Positions 9,013 to 16,640 of a stretch of 42,603 nt of DNA are shown piece after piece (the stretch's first letter is position 1; each line of letters begins with the position of its first letter). Both the position numbers and the translations under genes were made by a program. A model generated the notes under the pieces. That model was not told where the DNA came from and searched no databases. It worked only from the letters and a program-made list of their open reading frames with translations. This DNA is from Thermoleophilia bacterium (GTDB lineage: Bacteria; Actinomycetota; Thermoleophilia; Gaiellales; Gaiellaceae), in contig JAICME010000007.1 of NCBI GenBank assembly GCA_025929425.1, positions 1 to 42,603 of the forward strand. The letters are read 5' to 3'.

Positions 9013-9573
9013 ATGAGTGAACACGCAAATCAGAACGGAAGCTCGAAGAACGGTCCGGCGGTGGTTGTCGGTGTCGACGGCTCCGCCGGAGCGAGGGAAG
9101 CGCTGCGCTGGGCGCTCGCCGAGGCACGCTTACGCAAGGCGCCGCTGCGGGCCGTTCACGCCTGGATGTTCGGCTACATCGGCGGCAGCGTCGAGGGCTA
9201 CCCCTACTGGGGCGGCTCACTCGGCTCGTACACGTCGCTTGGAGTCGACGTGGGGGATCTGCACCGGGCGGCAGAAGATCTGCTCGAGCGGGCGCTCGCC
9301 GAGGTCGAGGACGAAGCCGAGGGCGTCGAGATCGAGCGCCAGGTCGTTCAGGGGCCTGCCGCGGGAGTCCTCGTGGACGCCGCCGCACCGGGCGATCTAC
9401 TGGTCGTCGGCTCGCGCGGACACGGTGGCTTCGCCGACCTGCTGCTCGGCTCAGTCAGCCAGCAATGCGTCCACCATGCCCGCTGCCCGGTCGTCGTCGT
9501 GCACCAGCCGAAGCCAACGGCCACCGATACCGACTCGGGCGCTGCGGCCCGGGCCGCGAGCCCAGCGAAGTGA
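9013..9573 (+). CDS. Universal stress protein (UspA family), second of two
   Basis: This 186-residue UspA-domain protein has VVVGVDGSAGAREALRWAL at the N-terminus and VVGSRGHGGFADLLLGSVS as the ATP-binding loop, then CPVVVV. It has an insertion of aromatic and glycine residues (GYIGGSVEGYPYWGGSLGSY) after the first helix, longer than in its neighbour, and a disordered alanine/threonine tail. ATG 9013 is well supported by AAGGAG eight bases upstream. It is a paralogue of 8048-8551 but has its own 90-bp leader with a palindrome, so it may be transcribed separately. It is the last gene before the island boundary. Confidence 0.92.
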   Translation: MSEHANQNGSSKNGPAVVVGVDGSAGAREALRWALAEARLRKAPLRAVHAWMFGYIGGSVEGYPYWGGSLGSYTSLGVDVGDLHRAAEDLLERALAEVEDEAEGVEIERQVVQGPAAGVLVDAAAPGDLLVVGSRGHGGFADLLLGSVSQQCVHHARCPVVVVHQPKPTATDTDSGAAARAASPAK

Positions 9574-9737
9574 CGCGTGTCGCTGCACCTCGTCCGTCGT
9601 CGTCTGTGCGCTGCCGCGGCCCGGCAGCTCGCTGCTCACGACGCTTCTTCACTCGAGTGAGATCGTGGTGACTGGTTTGCAGCCGCGGCAGCAGACGATC
9701 GTGTTCGAGCGCGCATTTCTCGCCATGATAGGCAACA

Positions 9738-9753
9738 AAAGCGCGATTTGCAG
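9738..9753 (+). repeat. 16-bp repeat AAAGCGCGATTTGCAG, left copy
   Basis: This is an exact match to 33729-33744, in the same orientation. It ends 12 bp before the tRNA-Asp fragment, so it lies just outside the inferred island, while the right copy lies inside. It includes the ATTTGCAG word found at four places around the two boundaries. Confidence 0.7.
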
Positions 9754-9765
9754 TAACTTCTGAAG

Positions 9766-9811
9766 CGGGAGCGACGGGACTCGAACCCGCGACCTCCGGC
9801 GTGACAGGCCG
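9766..9811 (-). pseudogene. tRNA-Asp 3' fragment (46 bp), left attachment site of the island
   Basis: These 46 bp are identical to 33846-33891, the part of the intact tRNA-Asp gene running from the 5' side of the anticodon stem through the anticodon loop, T arm and acceptor 3' strand to the discriminator base. Beyond 9811 the match stops and the D arm and acceptor 5' strand are missing, so this copy cannot make a tRNA. Site-specific integration into a tRNA 3' end leaves exactly this: an intact gene at one end and a displaced 3' half at the other. The anticodon loop in the repeat is a common crossover place for tyrosine recombinases. Confidence 0.88.
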
Positions 9812-9857
9812 ATTCGGGTGCGGAAGCGCCCGGCGACGGACCACCTCGAACTAGCTC

Positions 9858-9865
9858 ATTTGCAG
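9858..9865 (+). repeat. ATTTGCAG, left inner copy
   Basis: ATTTGCAG followed by GG lies 46 bp inside the left tRNA fragment. The same word with GG follows at 33825-33834, and it occurs again at 33737-33744 and 9746-9753. In an excised circle this copy and the right-end copies would flank the tRNA core, as arm sites flank attP. Confidence 0.45.
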
Positions 9866-9927
9866 GGCCTCTGCGCGCTTCCAGTCGGATCTCTCCGGAT
9901 CGTTGCGTAGGTTCTCAATGCGGCGTT

Positions 9928-9948
9928 TGGGCCACGAGTGGGCCACCA
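9928..9948 (+). repeat. Tandem TGGGCCAC element, left end
   Basis: TGGGCCAC, three bases, TGGGCCAC, then CA: two near-palindromic TGGNCCA words 11 bp apart, so on the same face of the helix. It matches 33764-33784 with two differences in 21 bp, same orientation. It lies 116 bp inside the left tRNA fragment. A binding site for an integrase arm domain or excisionase is a reasonable inference. Confidence 0.55.
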
Positions 9949-10019
9949 CGCGACTTGTGAGCGAGCATGCCGGCGGTGGCAGGGGGCGGGGTGTGTGACC
10001 TGAATTGGCGCTTGGCCGC

Positions 10020-11261
10020 TCAAGGGCACGCCCGTTGGCCGGCTCCGATCGCGATTGTCTTTTTGCAGTCGTAGAGGCCGATCTGGTGGGGGTCGAACTT
10101 CTGGCTTGCCACCTTGTGGCCGTTTGCGTCGTAGGCGTCGGCTTCGACGAGTCGGTGTTGTCTTGGCCAGTGCGTCTTCGGGATGTTGTAGAGGACGTGG
10201 CCGTCGACTGGTTGCAGGGTCAGGCGTGTTCCGTCTTGGAAGTGGAGGACGACGCGGGTGACGTTTGGCTTCAGTTGTGCGTCGAACCCGGTGAAGCCCT
10301 TGCCGTGGCTGAAGCCGCCCTCCATCGGCTCGGTCTGGAAGCGCGGTGGTGCACAGCCGGAGCCGATCGTCTTGCCGCGGTATTGGAGCCAGGAGCAGTT
10401 GCCGCCGGTGCGGGAGGGTGCGATGGCGATGGAGAGTGGGCCGCTGCGGAGGATGACGTGCCGGTCGGCTCGGTTGCTGACCCTGTTCGGGTTTGACCAT
10501 GATGGCGGAAGCCGGAAGATGGATCGGACGCGGGCCAGGACCTGCCCCTTCTGGTCGAGGGCGACGATCTCGGTCGGCCGGTGGCTTGGTTGTCGTTCGG
10601 CGTCGGTCAGTTGGTAGAGGTAGAAGCCGCGGTTGATCGGTGGGCTGACCCAGAGGAGCGGCAGGGTGACTTGGCGTCCGTCGGCGAAGCGGAGCTCGAG
10701 TTTGGCGGTCTGTTCGTTGGCGACGCTTCCCTCGATCGTTCTGAGGCCGCGGTTGCTGAAGCGGGCGACGTCGAGCTGGCTCATGTTGAGGTCGCCGTTT
10801 CGGTCCGAGATGCGGGCGTGGCGCGCGACGCAGCCGCCGCCGCCGAGCACGTAGCAGAAGCCGCCGCCTCGGGTGGGGGCCACCCAGAGCGGCATGCGCT
10901 TTCCGTTTCGTAGGTGGTAGGTGGTGACCAGGCGCGTCTGGCCTGGGATCACGTGCGGGTTCATTCCGCGGGGCGCGCCGACGCCCATGATCGCGAACTG
11001 GTGGACGACGCGTTTCGGTGCGTGCTTGGCCGAGAAGAAGTCGAGGAACGGCGGCCCGAGCCCCAGTGCAGGCGCCGCGACCGCGATTAGCAGTACGAGG
11101 ACGGCGGCGGCGACCCAGAGCGCATGCTTGCGCGGCAAGCGCCGGTCGGGGCGAATCGCGCCGGCTCGGGCGAGCACGGTTTGCCAGTCGCCTGCCAGCT
11201 CGGGCTCATAGGGCGAGAGGCGCTTCAGTTCATCCAGGATCAGGGGCTCGACGTCAAGCAT
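10020..11261 (-). CDS. Single-pass membrane protein with large extracytoplasmic domain, sigma-factor partner
   Basis: This 413-residue protein has a cytoplasmic N-terminus of about 45 residues (ILDELKRLSPYEPELAGDWQ), one transmembrane helix (about 47-67), and an exported region of some 340 residues with several cysteines. The exported part has two repeated units, each with an FxLPxxW or VxLHFQDGT-like strand pair, and no domain I can name. There is no HxxxCxxC zinc motif. Its GTG/ATG region overlaps the upstream ECF sigma gene by 8 bp, so the two are co-translated; a membrane-bound regulator of that sigma factor is the natural inference. It is the leftmost island gene and is read toward the attachment site. 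Confidence 0.78.
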   Translation of the reverse strand: MLDVEPLILDELKRLSPYEPELAGDWQTVLARAGAIRPDRRLPRKHALWVAAAVLVLLIAVAAPALGLGPPFLDFFSAKHAPKRVVHQFAIMGVGAPRGMNPHVIPGQTRLVTTYHLRNGKRMPLWVAPTRGGGFCYVLGGGGCVARHARISDRNGDLNMSQLDVARFSNRGLRTIEGSVANEQTAKLELRFADGRQVTLPLLWVSPPINRGFYLYQLTDAERQPSHRPTEIVALDQKGQVLARVRSIFRLPPSWSNPNRVSNRADRHVILRSGPLSIAIAPSRTGGNCSWLQYRGKTIGSGCAPPRFQTEPMEGGFSHGKGFTGFDAQLKPNVTRVVLHFQDGTRLTLQPVDGHVLYNIPKTHWPRQHRLVEADAYDANGHKVASQKFDPHQIGLYDCKKTIAIGAGQRACP

Positions 11262-11739
11262 CGGCTTCCACCTTTCGCAGCTTCTTGCGCAGCGTCGCGT
11301 GCGCTGTCGCGAGCGTCGCCGACACGGTCCCGACCTCGATCTCCAGTGCGTCCCCGATCGTGCGGTAGTCGAGATCGGCGTAGTAGCGAAGGAACACGGC
11401 CAGCCGCTGCCGCTCGGGTAGGGCCGCGATCAGCGGTGCCAGCCTGCGCACCGGCTCCGGCACCTGGTACACGGCATCAGGCTCCGAGCCAGCCTCGACG
11501 AGCGGGCGCCTGACCGCGTCTCGGGCAGCGTTCACCACCGCCCGCCAGACCCACGCCTCCAACGGGCCCTCGCCCCGGAAACGGTCGCGACCTCGAATCG
11601 CCCCCACGAACGCCTCCTGCACGACCTCCATCGCCCGGTCGCGATCACCGACGATCGCGCACGCGACCTGGACGAAGTGAGGGAACCGCTCCCTATAGAG
11701 CGCCTCGAGCTCCGACAGCCGCCGGTCAGGATCCTTCAT
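11254..11739 (-). CDS. ECF RNA polymerase sigma factor (1 of 6)
   Basis: This 161-residue protein has sigma region 2 (LYRERFPHFVQVACAIVG, VVQEAFVGAIRG, FRGEGPLEAWVWRAVVNAARD) and region 4 (LIAALPERQRLAVFLRYYADLDYRTIGDALEIEVGTVSA split over the helix-turn-helix). It is short and has no extra C-terminal domain. It ends inside the start of the membrane protein gene 10020-11261. The 93 bp before it separate it from 11833-12786, so it could belong to a longer sigma/membrane/sigma/membrane operon or have its own promoter; I see no clear one. Confidence 0.92.
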   Translation of the reverse strand: MKDPDRRLSELEALYRERFPHFVQVACAIVGDRDRAMEVVQEAFVGAIRGRDRFRGEGPLEAWVWRAVVNAARDAVRRPLVEAGSEPDAVYQVPEPVRRLAPLIAALPERQRLAVFLRYYADLDYRTIGDALEIEVGTVSATLATAHATLRKKLRKVEADA

Positions 11740-11832
11740 CTACTCGTTTGACTCGCCCGCGACGAATCTTGTTTAGGCGGGAACAGACGAACGCTTGCAC
11801 ACTCACGGCGAAGCTGAAGACCTGCTGCAGCG

Positions 11833-12786
11833 TCACTGGCACATGACCCAGATTCGGCCGTCTCGGGTGTGGCGTACGTTGAGCTGGAGTCGCCGGTCGT
11901 GCGAGCGCCGGTAGCGACCTTGGGCGGCCACGGGGATGGTGATTGTGAGGACATGACCGGCTCCTCGGCAGCCGACGTTGTCGCCCGGGCGCGCCCTTGC
12001 GAGATAACCGACTTCGCCTCGGTCGAGGGTGAACGTCTTCATTCCAGCCGCGGTCGTCACGACTGGCTTCGGGGGCCGCATGCAGATGCGGGGCCCGAAT
12101 GTCAGCGTCTTCCGGACGATCGCTCGACCCTTTGCGTCCAGGACGACGAAGGTGGATGACCAGCGGCAGATCGCTCCCGGTTGGAGCCCGGTGAAGATCG
12201 GGTGGTTGATGGTGATCGGGACGATGAAGAAGCCGCTTCTCCCGATGCGGGCGCTGGCGGACTTGCCGCCGGGATAGTTGAAGTGGACACGGGCGGCAGC
12301 GCCTTTTCGCGCGCGTCCGACGATCACCACGCGCGTCCCGCCCTGGGCGGCGTGTCCGATTCCGTAGGGGCCGGCCCAGAAGGCGACCGAGGCTTGCTTC
12401 CGGGAGATGCAATCTCCACCCTCTCTGTGGGGGCCAGGGTGATACCACGGGTCGCTGAGCAGGGTGCAGAACCCGTCCTGTTCATTCGGGGTCGCGTAGA
12501 GCTTGTATGGCCCTTTGCCTGCGACCAGCACTGCCTTGCCGGGTTGGGGGTTGAAGCCGAGTTGCGGGGCGTACGAGCCGAAGTCGGACTTGACGTTGGG
12601 CGGTGCGGGGGCCCCGACAAGCCAGCCCGTTGCGGCGATCGCCGTGCCAACGATGATGCCGGCGGCGGCGAGGGCGCTCGTGAGGAACACGAGGCGACGC
12701 CGTCGACGCGCCCGGCTCTTGTGCCAGCGCTGAGAGGCGGCGACCAGGTCTCCGCGGTAGGCGCTGAGCGCGTTGTCGATGTTCAC
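11833..12786 (-). CDS. Single-pass membrane protein with extracytoplasmic domain, sigma-factor partner
   Basis: From GTG 12786 this is a 317-residue protein: a short basic cytoplasmic tail (SQRWHKSRARRRRR), a transmembrane helix at about 31-56, and an exported domain with four or more cysteines (DGFCTLL, GDCISRK, AICRWSS, RICMRPP) that may form disulfides. The frame is open far upstream, but those residues are Arg/Pro-rich out-of-frame translation of the sigma gene. GTG 12786 overlaps the sigma stop as GTGA. It ends LNVRHTRDGRIWVMCQ. It has no zinc anti-sigma motif and no domain I can name. Coupling suggests it controls or is controlled by the preceding sigma factor. Confidence 0.75.
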   Translation of the reverse strand: MNIDNALSAYRGDLVAASQRWHKSRARRRRRLVFLTSALAAAGIIVGTAIAATGWLVGAPAPPNVKSDFGSYAPQLGFNPQPGKAVLVAGKGPYKLYATPNEQDGFCTLLSDPWYHPGPHREGGDCISRKQASVAFWAGPYGIGHAAQGGTRVVIVGRARKGAAARVHFNYPGGKSASARIGRSGFFIVPITINHPIFTGLQPGAICRWSSTFVVLDAKGRAIVRKTLTFGPRICMRPPKPVVTTAAGMKTFTLDRGEVGYLARARPGDNVGCRGAGHVLTITIPVAAQGRYRRSHDRRLQLNVRHTRDGRIWVMCQ

Positions 12787-13346
12787 GGATCGCCTCCTTG
12801 GAGGAAGGTCTGCATGGCTCGCAGGCCGCGGGAGACGCGGCGGCGCACCGTCACCTCGCTCGCACCGGCGACGGTCGCGATCTCCGGGTACTCGAACTCG
12901 TCGAGCACGCGTGCGGTCACGGCTGTCCGCTGGTCGGGCGTGAGGCGTGCGAGCGCGAGCCGTAGGTTGCCGTGGCGCCGCTTGGCGTCCATCCGTGCCA
13001 CGGCGTCTTCGGCTTCGTCGGCGTCGACTGAAAGCCCGAGCCGACGGCGTGCCTTCGCGTCGACGGCTCGGTGGCGGTGCCAGTCGCGGAGCAGGTTGCG
13101 GCCGGTAACGACCAGCCACGGCCAGAGGGACCCGTCGGTGCCGGTGCGAACTCGCCGGCGATGCACGATCAGCCGCGCGAAGACCTCCTGGACGGCGTCG
13201 AGCGCGATGTCCTCGCTTGCGCCTTCCTGCCGGAGAGAGCGAGCAAGTCGTTGGGCGTAGCGGTCGTAGAGCACGCCGACCGCCTCCGGGTCTCCCCGAA
13301 GCGCCTGCAGCAGCTCGGCATCGGTCGGGCCTCGACCGCTCACCAC
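12783..13346 (-). CDS. ECF RNA polymerase sigma factor (2 of 6)
   Basis: This 187-residue protein has region 2 (AVGVLYDRYAQRLARSL, ALDAVQEVFARLIVHRR, WPWLVVTGRNLLRDWHRHRA) and region 4 (RLTPDQRTAVTARVLDEF then IATVAGASEVTVRRRVSRG). Two GTG codons in frame lie side by side at 13346 and 13343. CGTATA sits 9-12 bp before them, so the mRNA may be nearly leaderless. It is coupled to 11833-12786 by a GTGA overlap. Confidence 0.92.
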   Translation of the reverse strand: MVSGRGPTDAELLQALRGDPEAVGVLYDRYAQRLARSLRQEGASEDIALDAVQEVFARLIVHRRRVRTGTDGSLWPWLVVTGRNLLRDWHRHRAVDAKARRRLGLSVDADEAEDAVARMDAKRRHGNLRLALARLTPDQRTAVTARVLDEFEYPEIATVAGASEVTVRRRVSRGLRAMQTFLQGGDP

Positions 13347-13349
13347 CTA

Positions 13350-13379
13350 TATACGAATAGGTCCCAGAGGTTGTGACAA
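13350..13379 (-). promoter_or_regulatory. Possible promoter of the sigma gene at 13346
   Basis: On the minus strand TTGTCA (13374-13379) is followed, after 17-20 bp, by TCGTATATA ending about 4 bp before the first GTG. It could be a housekeeping-type promoter with a very short leader. CGTA here lies 12 nt before the second GTG, as in the island promoter element, but the -35 is not GGAC. Confidence 0.35.
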
Positions 13380-13416
13380 CCCGGCGCGCGGCGACTTGGC
13401 TTCGATCGGCAGGGCG

Positions 13417-14889
13417 CTATCTGGGACTCCACGCGAACTGCGCCGACCAGGCGATCTCGGCGTAATACTGGGGCCAGTTGTTTGGCGGGAAGAGCGGTGT
13501 TGCGATTCGGACTGGCTGGCTTGTCAGCGTCGGCAGTAGCCAGAGCGCATCGTCGCGGACGTAGAGCAGGCTGCCGTGATTCGCCGACCAGTTGACTGCC
13601 GTCGCGCCGCGTGCCTCGGGCACTGAGCGTGTGCGTCCGTTCGCACCGTTGTAGAGGAGGATGCGATGGGCGGCGAACCAGGCGGCGATTCGTTTCTGAG
13701 ACCACGGGCCGATGGCAACGTTCGGAGGCTGGGCGTAGGCGAGCGTCTTGCCGTTCGATGACCAGGCGGGGTCGACCGTGACCGTGGTGGGGGCATGAGG
13801 GAGCGGCTGACAGGAGATCGGTCCGCACAGCTCGACCTGTTTGTCCTGCCAAGCTGCTCGGCCGCCGCCGTGATCGGTGACGATGGCGAGATCGCCGTTG
13901 GCGCCTGCAGCGATGGCGTCCGTCCCGCCGTCCGACAGTGTCCGCCCGAGCAGGCGTGGCCGAGCGCCCGCTGAGCTGACCACATCGAGCGGGGTTGCGT
14001 CCAAGTTGTGGATCATCCCGTCGCCGAAGACCCAGAAGCCGATGCCGAGGTGGCGCCACCAACCTGCCATCTGGAAGAGGACCCCGTTCATTCGGTTTAG
14101 TCGCTGGTGAGCGCCGATCGTGAACCAAGTCGTTCCAGGGCCGCCGGCGGCCGGATAGACGACGAGCTTGGAGACCGGGTGGGTGATTTCTGAGACTGCA
14201 ATGCTCTGGCCGTTCGGAGACCACGCGGCTCCATCGATCCAGGAAGAGCGCGCGAGCGTCCGGACTGAACCCTGAGGCGATGCGACCCTGAGCGTCGTCG
14301 GCGAGTAACAGGGACATGGCCGCGTCGTCCGCTCCGGTCCCGCGGCGACGGCGACCAGATCCTGGGTCGGACTCCAGCCGTCGAGCGAAGCAACCTGCAA
14401 CCCCTGGATCGCGCGCGCGTCGGATCCGTCGGAGCGCGCGATCCACAGCTGTGAGTAGCTCTCGTTCCCGCTTCGCGGCGTCTCCAGGTAGGCGAGCCAC
14501 TTGCCGTCCGGCGAGAAGCTGGGAGCGACTGGTCTGAAGCGACCGCTGCGGCTCGCCAGCCTCCGCAGCAACGCTCGCTGGCCGTCCAGTAGCCAGAGCG
14601 TTCCCCTCGAGATGAAGGCCAGGCTGCCCTGCTGCGCGAATGCCCGTACGTTGACAACGGGGCCATTTGGGATCACCTCGACGCCGCCGGCTCCGGAGCC
14701 GCCTGTACCGATCGACCCGTAAACGACCCCTCCGATCGCCAACGCTCCAAGAAGCGCCGCAAGCAGGCGTAGACGACGACGGCGCTGTCTGGCGCGCGCC
14801 TCGCGCACCAGCAAGTCCAGGTCAGCGCTCCGCCGCTCTCGCTCCGAAACCGACGGCGCCTGCGTCGAAGGAGGGAAGAGCGTCGCCAT
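13417..14889 (-). CDS. Membrane-anchored TolB/WD40-like beta-propeller protein
   Basis: This 490-residue protein has a cytoplasmic N-terminus with LDLLVREARARQRRRRLRLL, a transmembrane helix (about 40-60), and an exported propeller. Blade-like repeats include PSFSPDGKWLAYLE, AAWSPNGQSIAVSE, DPAWSSNGKTLAYAQ and VNWSANHGSLLYVRDDALWLLP, the SPDG...LAY pattern of TolB/PD40 repeats. It closely resembles the protein at 15273-16640, down to the C-terminal WPQYYAEIAWSAQFAW. It lies 12 bp after a GntR-type repressor gene on the same strand with GGCGGAG before the ATG, so the two form an operon. The role is unknown; a surface ligand-binding or sensing domain is inferred. Confidence 0.82.
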   Translation of the reverse strand: MATLFPPSTQAPSVSERERRSADLDLLVREARARQRRRRLRLLAALLGALAIGGVVYGSIGTGGSGAGGVEVIPNGPVVNVRAFAQQGSLAFISRGTLWLLDGQRALLRRLASRSGRFRPVAPSFSPDGKWLAYLETPRSGNESYSQLWIARSDGSDARAIQGLQVASLDGWSPTQDLVAVAAGPERTTRPCPCYSPTTLRVASPQGSVRTLARSSWIDGAAWSPNGQSIAVSEITHPVSKLVVYPAAGGPGTTWFTIGAHQRLNRMNGVLFQMAGWWRHLGIGFWVFGDGMIHNLDATPLDVVSSAGARPRLLGRTLSDGGTDAIAAGANGDLAIVTDHGGGRAAWQDKQVELCGPISCQPLPHAPTTVTVDPAWSSNGKTLAYAQPPNVAIGPWSQKRIAAWFAAHRILLYNGANGRTRSVPEARGATAVNWSANHGSLLYVRDDALWLLPTLTSQPVRIATPLFPPNNWPQYYAEIAWSAQFAWSPR

Positions 14890-14901
14890 GAAAGCTCCGC
14901 C

Positions 14902-15261
14902 TTAGCCGACGCTCTCGATGATCCGCACGAGCTCTTCGGTGCGGTAGCCCTGCTGGCGAGCGAAGCGGACAAGGTCCCGGGCGCGGGCGATCACCGCCCC
15001 CTGCTCGGGGGTCCCCGCTACGTGGATGCCGCGTCCGCGCCGGAATTCGAGCAGGCCTTCGTCGCGGAGGAGGCGGAGCGAGCGGAGGACGGTGTTGGTG
15101 TTGACGTCGAGCACGGCGGCGAGGTCGCGGGCGGGGGGTAGCCGTTCACCCGGCTTCGCTTCCCCTTCTGCGATCGCGCGGCGGATCTCAGCTGCGACCT
15201 GTTCGAACAGGTCGGTTGGTTCTTGGCGGTCGATCTTGACGGTCAGCATCGTGATATTCAT
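14902..15261 (-). CDS. GntR/YtrA-type transcriptional repressor
   Basis: This 119-residue protein has a winged helix of the GntR family: DLFEQVAAEIRRAIAEGEAKPGERLPPARDLAAVLDVNTNTVLRSLRLLRDEGLLEFRRGRGIHVAG across residues 16-84 (given here as the span only in sense; key residues are the PPARDLA helix and NTNTVLRSL recognition helix). The effector part is a short helical tail of about 35 residues, as in the YtrA subfamily, which usually regulates linked transporter or membrane protein genes. Its start codon is only 11 bp from the divergent start at 15273, so one bound dimer would cover both promoters. It is probably autoregulated. Confidence 0.9.
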   Translation of the reverse strand: MNITMLTVKIDRQEPTDLFEQVAAEIRRAIAEGEAKPGERLPPARDLAAVLDVNTNTVLRSLRLLRDEGLLEFRRGRGIHVAGTPEQGAVIARARDLVRFARQQGYRTEELVRIIESVG

Positions 15262-15264
15262 ACT
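15236..15264 (+). promoter_or_regulatory. Promoter of the 15273 operon, inside the divergent gntR gene
   Basis: TTGACG (15236-15241), a 17-bp spacer and CATACT (15259-15264) make a good housekeeping promoter. The -10 ends 8 bp before the ATG at 15273, so the transcript should be leaderless or nearly so. The promoter lies within the first codons of the divergent repressor gene. The AT-rich patch ATACTAGCACTACAT (15260-15274) covering the -10 and both starts is the likely operator region; the symmetry is too poor to define a half-site. Confidence 0.6.
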
Positions 15265-15272
15265 AGCACTAC

Positions 15273-16640
15273 ATGATCGCCCCGCCTAAGCCCCCGTCCA
15301 GCGACGAGCTTGAGGCTCTGATCAAAGAGGCGCGGGCTCGGCAACGGCGGCGTTGGCTTGGAGGCGCAGCCCTGGTCGCGGCTATGGCAGCGCTCGTCAA
15401 CGTCGCCTTCGCGATTGGAGGAGGCTCCGGTCGTGCCTTGACGCGTGCGAATGCTGGTGATCCCGTGGTCAACGGGCACGCGTTCTCGCGTCGTGGCCAG
15501 CTGGCGTTCGTCTCGCGCCGGGCGTTGTATGTGCTCGACGGGAGGACCGAGAAGCTGGTCCGTGTCGCTCCTGCCAAGGAGCAGCCCGATGCGCCCGTCT
15601 TTTCGCCGGACGGCCGCTGGCTCGCCTTCGGCTTATCCCACGGCCGCATTGGAATCGCACGTGCGAATGGCACGGCGCCCAGCGTCCTCACGGCTCGGGG
15701 CTACCCGCGCTGGCTGCCAAATGGAAGGCTGCTTGCCGGACGGACGATCTACCGGATCGCGCAATCGACGACGGCTATCCGTGTCGGCCGGGTGCCGTCT
15801 GGCCTGGTTGGGTGGGCGAGGGATGGGAGCAGTTACGCCTTCGTCGTCGATCGCTTCGTCCGCCAGAAGGACGGCTCGTTTCACGGCGTCGAACTCCTCA
15901 ACGTTGCGAAGACGCTGGACGGCGCGCAGACGACTTGGTATCGCGTGCCGACGCGGTTCACTCCCAGCAGCGGCTACACGAGCCCAGCGATCGGACAGGT
16001 CGTCGTCCTACCGCACCGGCAGGGACTCCTCTTCTGGCTCGATCCTGACCACTCCGCATCGCTGGCGGCCGATGGGTTGGCGCTCTACGAGCTCGCACGA
16101 CCGGGAGCCAGGCCGCGCAAGGTGGCGGTCACGGTTGGCTCTGCCGTATCGCTCGGCGGCAACTCTGGGTTCGCTGTCGGTGCCGGTGGAGACCGGTACG
16201 CCTGGCGCACCAAGCACGCCGTGGCTTGCTCGACGGGCTCCAGTTGTGCGACCGTGCCAGCCCCAACCGGGCACCTCTCCCTCGATCCGGCGTGGTCTCC
16301 GGACGGATCCACACTCGCCTACGTCGCAGCCCGTGCCGGCCGCTCGAGCAACTTCTTCCAGCAGACGATCCGCCGCTGGTATGACACGCGTCAACTCTGG
16401 CTTCTCGCCAAAGGATCGCGGCCCCGCGTCGTCCCCGAAAGCACCGGCGCGGCAGCCCCAACATGGTCGCGGGACGGACGCAGCGTCCTCTTTGTCGCCA
16501 ACGACTCGCTCTGGCTTCTTCCGCATCTGAACGCACACCCGATTCGAATCGCCGGGCCGCTCTTCCGACCCTCGTTCTGGCCTTCCTACTACGGACAAGT
16601 CGATTGGATCGACCAGTTCGCGTGGCGGTCGCGACCGTGA
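15273..16640 (+). CDS. Membrane-anchored TolB/WD40-like beta-propeller protein
   Basis: This 455-residue protein has a cytoplasmic SDELEALIKEARARQRRR, a transmembrane helix (about 28-48) and an exported propeller with PVFSPDGRWLAFGL, DPAWSPDGSTLAYVA and PTWSRDGRSVLFVANDSLWLLP repeats. It is a paralogue of 13417-14889, and the two flank the repressor gene divergently. It begins the operon 15273-18377; the next start overlaps its stop (GTGA). The likely function is surface binding or sensing. Nothing indicates an enzyme. Confidence 0.82.
   Translation: MIAPPKPPSSDELEALIKEARARQRRRWLGGAALVAAMAALVNVAFAIGGGSGRALTRANAGDPVVNGHAFSRRGQLAFVSRRALYVLDGRTEKLVRVAPAKEQPDAPVFSPDGRWLAFGLSHGRIGIARANGTAPSVLTARGYPRWLPNGRLLAGRTIYRIAQSTTAIRVGRVPSGLVGWARDGSSYAFVVDRFVRQKDGSFHGVELLNVAKTLDGAQTTWYRVPTRFTPSSGYTSPAIGQVVVLPHRQGLLFWLDPDHSASLAADGLALYELARPGARPRKVAVTVGSAVSLGGNSGFAVGAGGDRYAWRTKHAVACSTGSSCATVPAPTGHLSLDPAWSPDGSTLAYVAARAGRSSNFFQQTIRRWYDTRQLWLLAKGSRPRVVPESTGAAAPTWSRDGRSVLFVANDSLWLLPHLNAHPIRIAGPLFRPSFWPSYYGQVDWIDQFAWRSRP

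Larger units (their letters stand above)
9574..10019. other. Gene-free left boundary region of the island
   Basis: No convincing coding region lies in these 446 bp. The stretch holds a 16-bp element shared with the right end (9738-9753), the tRNA-Asp 3' fragment (9766-9811), an ATTTGCAG copy (9858-9865) and a tandem TGGGCCAC element (9928-9948). Reading frames that cross it have the composition of out-of-frame GC-rich DNA. An integrase gene would be expected close to one end of an integrative element, and none is here. Confidence 0.7.

Noticed and set aside
9766-9844. A second functional tRNA gene on the left
   Set aside because: The match stops at tRNA position 29; D arm and acceptor 5' strand are missing, so no cloverleaf can form.
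9856-10500. A 214-codon minus-strand frame near the left island end as a possible recombinase
   Set aside because: It is an out-of-frame reading of the membrane protein 10020-11261; there are no tyrosine or serine recombinase motifs.
12787-13119. N-terminal extension of the membrane protein at 11833
   Set aside because: It overlaps the sigma gene on the same strand in another frame and has the composition of an out-of-frame translation; GTG 12786 gives a normal tail-anchor start with a GTGA overlap.
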